Of a DNA stretch of 19,431 nucleotides, positions 16,661-19,431 are shown piece after piece. Position numbers and translations under genes: made by a program. Position 1 is the first letter of the stretch; the number at the start of each line of letters is the position of its first letter. The stretch is from Candidatus Peregrinibacteria bacterium (lineage in GTDB: Bacteria > Patescibacteriota > Gracilibacteria > UBA1369 > UM-FILTER-53-11), in the NCBI GenBank assembly GCA_023245725.1, contig JAHFJU010000022.1, positions 1 to 19,431 of the forward strand. Reading direction: 5' to 3'. Under the pieces are notes generated by a model. The model was not told where the DNA came from. It worked only from the letters and a program-made list of their open reading frames with translations, and did no database searches.

Positions 16661-16942
16661 TTTAAGAGTATGAATTAGGAACAAAGTGACGACATGAATA
16701 CCTTAAATGGCTGTTCTTCGAACACCCCAGAATAAGCTCTTGAACGACGAACGAAGTGAGGAAGTGAAAGGCTTATTCGGCTGTACCTCGCGTACACCCC
16801 ATCAAAGAGCGTGAACGACGAGCGAAGCGAGGAAGTGAATGCCTTTGATGGCTGTACCTCGCGTACACCCCAGAATAAGCTCTTGAACAAGGAGCGAAGC
16901 GACGCTGTGAAAGGCTTTAGGCGGTACTTTTTAGTACTACAC
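16660..16942 (+). repeat. four-unit tandem array of structured 69-72 bp repeats fused to the tRNA-His 3' end
   Basis: Units start at 16660, 16729, 16801 and 16872. Each has hairpin I of exactly 49 nt (16660-16708, 16730-16778, 16801-16849, 16873-16921). Its parts in order: helix P1 of 7 bp, one bulged base, helix P2 of 4 bp, tandem G-A pairs, 2 bp, a 2x3 internal loop, 1 bp, a second tandem G-A, 2 bp and a triloop. Helix sequences differ but pairing holds in units 1-3; P1 is broken in unit 4. Hairpin II follows (TGTTC/GAACA in unit 1, TGTAC/GTACA in units 2 and 3, GTACT/AGTAC in unit 4), and units 1-3 end in ACACCCC. Folding needs the plus strand. Function unknown; RNA or single-stranded DNA are both possible. 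Confidence 0.85.
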
Positions 16943-16948
16943 AAATCG

Positions 16949-16977
16949 TTGACTTTCTCTCTTTTGCATATTATACT
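16949..16977 (+). promoter_or_regulatory. promoter of the AAA/DUF4143 ATPase gene
   Basis: TTGACT (16949-16954), 17 nt, TATACT (16972-16977), close to consensus. Expected start near 16984, within 2 nt of a GTG codon at 16986 that is in frame with the ATPase. Confidence 0.75.
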
Positions 16978-16983
16978 CACTTG

Positions 16984-17021
16984 TAGTGTGCAAAAAAGGA
17001 ACTTTTTGTATATATACACTA
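16984..17021 (+). repeat. inverted repeat in the ATPase 5' leader
   Basis: TAGTGT (16984-16989) mirrors ACACTA (17016-17021), and inside it CAAAAA (16991-16996) mirrors TTTTTG (17003-17008). It begins at the predicted transcription start and ends 6 nt before ATG 17028. It could be an mRNA hairpin or an operator. Confidence 0.5.
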
Positions 17022-17027
17022 TATATT

Positions 17028-18299
17028 ATGCTTAAATCAACAGTTTTAAAGCAAAAACAGGAGAAAGAAAGGCTGCTCTCTTTACCGTACATAGAAAGAA
17101 CAAAAGAAGAAGATGCCAAAAAATGGCTTGAGTCTGATTTGATAAAAGTGGTTCTAGGCCCTCGAAGAGCTGGAAAATCAGTATTTTCTTTAATGCTATT
17201 AAAAGATAAACAATTTGCCTATCTAAATTTTGACGACGAATCGCTGCCTGACGAAGATAAACTTGATCTTGATGAGTTAATGTCTGAATTGCATCAAGCA
17301 TACGGCGATACCAAATATATCCTTTTTGATGAAATACAAAATCTTTCAAAATGGGAATTATTTGTAAATCGTTTGCATCGAGAAGGATACAATCTTGTAC
17401 TTACAGGATCGAATGCTCGACTACTCTCTAAAGAACTTGCTACGGCGTTGACAGGTAGACATATCCCTATACAAATATTGCCATTTAATTTTAAAGAAAT
17501 TCTAAGAGCAAAAGAATATGAACCAACATCTGATAAGCTGTTGCTACCTGAAGAAAAAGCAAAACTCCTTGGATTTTTGAATGAGTATATGGTGAATGGT
17601 GGTTATCCAGAGGTTGTTATAAAAAATCTTGATCCTCGAGGGTACCTTGATGTGCTTTTTGATTCCTTGCTTTTTAAAGATGTAGTTAAGCGTCATAAAA
17701 TAAGATTTTCTGAACAGATCGACGGGCTCGGGTCATATCTTATTAATAATGTCGCTGGACAATATAGTATTCGAAAACTTGCAAATATTCTTGGTTTCAA
17801 AAGTGGGTTAACTCTAGAAAGGTATTTTAGTTATCTAACAGAAGCATATCTTATATTTTCTCTAAATCGGCATTCGGCAAAAGTTGGGCTGCGTCTAAAA
17901 TCTCCAAAGAAGGCATATGTTGTGGATAATGGTTTTATAACTGCTAAGGCAGTGCAACATTCACCTAACACCGGCAAATTGATGGAAAATCTGGTTTTTA
18001 CTGAAATAGTTAAACGCGGTAACGAATCTAATCGCGAAGTTTTTTATTACAAAACAAGAAATGACCGTGAAGTTGATTTTGTGGTTAAAAAAGGAATAGA
18101 AGTTGTAGAGTTGATACAGGTGTCATATGAAGTTAGTAACTATGACGTTGAAGAAAGAGAAGTAAAAGCATTGTTAGAAGCATCTCAAGAATTGAATGTT
18201 TCAAACTTAACAATAATAACTTGGAACGAAGATCGAGATGTGGAAAAAAACGGAAAGACTATAAAATTCAAGCCATTATGGAAGTGGCTACTAGCTTAA
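17028..18299 (+). CDS. AAA_14 / DUF4143 family ATPase
   Basis: 423 residues from ATG 17028. Walker A is GPRRAGKS (44-51), Walker B YILFDEIQN (97-105), followed by the LTGSNARLLSKELATALTGRH segment, which is the family hallmark. A winged-helix region follows (YSIRKLANILGFKSGLTLERYFSYL), then the C-terminal DUF4143 domain with a nuclease-fold-like pattern (FYYKTRNDREVDFVVKKG then VVELIQVSYEV). The role of this family is unsettled; it is common in CPR and archaea, often alone, and has been thought of as a DNA- or defence-related ATPase. A GTG at 16986 in frame, next to the predicted +1, would add 14 residues if the mRNA is leaderless. It lies directly after the tRNA-His array, a typical place for acquired genes. 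Confidence 0.88.
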   Translation: MLKSTVLKQKQEKERLLSLPYIERTKEEDAKKWLESDLIKVVLGPRRAGKSVFSLMLLKDKQFAYLNFDDESLPDEDKLDLDELMSELHQAYGDTKYILFDEIQNLSKWELFVNRLHREGYNLVLTGSNARLLSKELATALTGRHIPIQILPFNFKEILRAKEYEPTSDKLLLPEEKAKLLGFLNEYMVNGGYPEVVIKNLDPRGYLDVLFDSLLFKDVVKRHKIRFSEQIDGLGSYLINNVAGQYSIRKLANILGFKSGLTLERYFSYLTEAYLIFSLNRHSAKVGLRLKSPKKAYVVDNGFITAKAVQHSPNTGKLMENLVFTEIVKRGNESNREVFYYKTRNDREVDFVVKKGIEVVELIQVSYEVSNYDVEEREVKALLEASQELNVSNLTIITWNEDRDVEKNGKTIKFKPLWKWLLA

Positions 18300-18334
18300 A
18301 GTGATGAGATATTTAGTTGTGTGATCCAAACGCC

Positions 18335-18703
18335 CTAGAACATATCCTCAATATCAACCGACAGCCATTGGTCTGAACTCTCGGGTTTTTTGCGTAGTTT
18401 AAGCTCGATCATTGGGCGAGGGCTTTTTTCAAAGTGTCTGTGATTGCCTTGCCCTGCTACACGCATGTGCTTAATGTCTTGCGTGATTTGAAAGTCTGTC
18501 TTATTTAAGTTGAACTCAACCACACGACGGTCGCCAATTTGAACCTCCTCCATATTAAAATCGATAAATAGAGGAGTTTTATCATCTACATTAATTTCTG
18601 CTCCTGCTGCTTTAACTCTGCGTAGAATCTCTTCAAGTCTGTCATTTGCCGCTGATGTAGCGGTATCGTCTAGCTCACTGCCGGGTCGATGGTCGTTAAA
18701 CAT
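18335..18703 (-). CDS. unknown small cytosolic protein
   Basis: 122 residues, hydrophilic, with no signal or membrane segment. An N-terminal helix (ANDRLEEILRRVKAAGAEI) is followed by a beta-rich part (PLFIDFNMEEVQIGDRRVVEFNLNKTDFQITQ, then PRPMIELKLRKK). I do not recognise the family. It lies 14 nt after the MgtA-like gene and has a TAGTAT box 6 nt before its ATG, so it may have its own leaderless transcript as well as read-through. It converges on the ATPase gene, with 35 nt and no clear terminator between them. Confidence 0.75.
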   Translation of the reverse strand: MFNDHRPGSELDDTATSAANDRLEEILRRVKAAGAEINVDDKTPLFIDFNMEEVQIGDRRVVEFNLNKTDFQITQDIKHMRVAGQGNHRHFEKSPRPMIELKLRKKPESSDQWLSVDIEDMF

Positions 18704-18709
18704 GCGCCT

Positions 18710-18715
18710 ATACTA
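18710..18715 (-). promoter_or_regulatory. possible -10 box of the 122-aa gene
   Basis: TAGTAT on the minus strand, 6 nt before ATG 18703, in the short gap after the MgtA-like stop codon. Confidence 0.4.
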
Positions 18716-18717
18716 GC

Positions 18718-19431
18718 TCAAAATAGGTTTTTCTTAAAGAAGATGTGTTTTGTAACTTCGGCACATATGAAGTATGCAACTAAAACGGCCACAGTAAGAG
18801 CAATTATGGCTGGAGCGAGTGGCACAAATTCGAACAGTGAGTTTCCGAATGAAAGGTACGGCAAAGCGAAACAAACTACGCCCGTCGCGAGTGATGAATA
18901 AATAAGCCAGTTGCTTGGACGGCTTTTGAAGAATGGTAAAGTAGATCGAATTGCGAATGTAATGAGCACTTCTGAAAGTGACGATTCGATAAACCACGCT
19001 GTGCGGAATGCCTCGGGTGAAACTTTTAAAATAAATATGAGCGGTAAAATTAATGATAGATCGAAGAACGTACTCAGTAAGCCGAAAATCACCATGAATT
19101 TAGTGATAATTTTCATATCCCAGCGTTTTGGTCGGCGAATCATTTGTTCGTCTACTTTATCGCCTGCAATTGTAAGCAAAGGCATATCGCTTATGAAATT
19201 ATTTAAGAGGATTTGCCCTGGTAGCAGGGGAATAAATGGCAAAAATAATGATGAAGCAGCAACTGTAAACATATTCCCGAAGTTTGCACTTATAGTGTTT
19301 AAAATATATTTCATTATGTTAGCGAAAATTTTTCGACCTTGCACAATTCCATCTGCCAAAACTCGTAAACTTTTTTGTAGCAAAATAATGTCTGCTGCCT
19401 GTTTTGCTATATCTGAAGCGGTATCTACCGA
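18718..19431 (-). CDS. mgtA: MgtA-type magnesium P-type ATPase, C-terminal part (5' end outside window)
   Basis: The frame is open from the window edge: SVDTASDIAKQAADIILLQKSL is the hinge region after the P domain, typical of P-type ATPases. ILNTISANFGNMFTVAASSLFLPFIPLLPGQILLNNFISDMPLLTIAGDKVDEQMIRRPKRWD follows, which matches the M5-M6 core of Mg-transporting P3B ATPases. Four further membrane helices lead to the natural C-terminus (ICAEVTKHIFFKKNLF). About 238 of roughly 850-900 expected residues are here; the phosphorylation site DKTG lies outside. It moves Mg2+ into the cell at the cost of ATP. It is likely intact upstream, but this cannot be checked. Confidence 0.9.
   Translation of the reverse strand, partial: SVDTASDIAKQAADIILLQKSLRVLADGIVQGRKIFANIMKYILNTISANFGNMFTVAASSLFLPFIPLLPGQILLNNFISDMPLLTIAGDKVDEQMIRRPKRWDMKIITKFMVIFGLLSTFFDLSLILPLIFILKVSPEAFRTAWFIESSLSEVLITFAIRSTLPFFKSRPSNWLIYSSLATGVVCFALPYLSFGNSLFEFVPLAPAIIALTVAVLVAYFICAEVTKHIFFKKNLF

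Noticed and set aside
16660..16942. CRISPR array
   Set aside because: Four adjacent diverged units with no constant repeat and unique spacer pattern, and no cas genes; the conserved property is folding, not sequence.
16675..17035. ORFs of 74 and 114 codons across the repeat array (one reading NDERSEEV-like peptides)
   Set aside because: Their repetitive peptides simply follow the repeat units, and compensatory changes keep RNA pairing rather than codons.

Overview
The window looks like chromosomal DNA from a small-genome, AT-rich bacterium, most likely Patescibacteria/CPR and possibly Saccharibacteria. The evidence is a short PrgI-family gene beside a VirB4 N-domain-like gene, almost no Shine-Dalgarno sequences, -10 boxes set 5 to 9 nt before many start codons, tightly packed short genes, and ordinary use of TGA as a stop (which argues against the recoded Gracilibacteria/Absconditabacteria). 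The phylum call is an inference; no 16S rRNA gene is present to settle it.

Layout. 1-2721 (minus strand): a truncated GAF-PAS-PAS sensor protein behind an O-antigen-ligase-like membrane enzyme. 2757-3209: tRNA-Ala(TGC) with its terminator, then a small two-helix membrane protein. 3247-6724: an rRNA unit with 23S and 5S but no 16S. It has a near-consensus promoter, a structured leader that ends like an intrinsic terminator, a second possible promoter, and long complementary arms flanking the 23S. 6735-8653 (minus): a three-gene cluster of PrgI, a VirB4-N-like protein and an unknown anchored protein. 8713-10533: lepA. 10557-15334: mostly minus strand, with a 47-aa small protein, an RluB/RsuA-type pseudouridine synthase, a ferredoxin, rsmE (whose 3' end runs antisense through tRNA-Gln) and a coiled-coil M23 peptidase. 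A beta-rich exported protein lies on the plus strand between rsmE and the peptidase. 15367-16434: rpmA (bL27) and an unknown cytosolic protein. 16522-18299: tRNA-His, a four-unit structured repeat array that begins at the tRNA 3' end, and an AAA/DUF4143 ATPase. 18335-19431 (minus): an unknown protein behind the 3' part of an MgtA-type P-type ATPase.

The most striking structure is the array at 16660-16942. Four units each hold a hairpin of exactly 49 nt. Its helices change sequence from unit to unit but keep their pairing, its two tandem G-A motifs are invariant, and its triloop is GAA or AAA. A second small hairpin ends in ACACCCC, like the tRNA-His 3' end. The G-A and G-T pairs only make sense on the plus strand, the same strand as tRNA-His, so a processed RNA (or a folded single DNA strand) is the simplest reading. 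A second candidate RNA lies at 3281-3402 between the two rRNA promoters.

Taken together, most genes serve translation (rRNA, three tRNAs, LepA, L27, RsmE, RluB). The rest serve the cell envelope (O-antigen ligase, M23 peptidase, MgtA, PrgI/VirB4-N) or are unknown.
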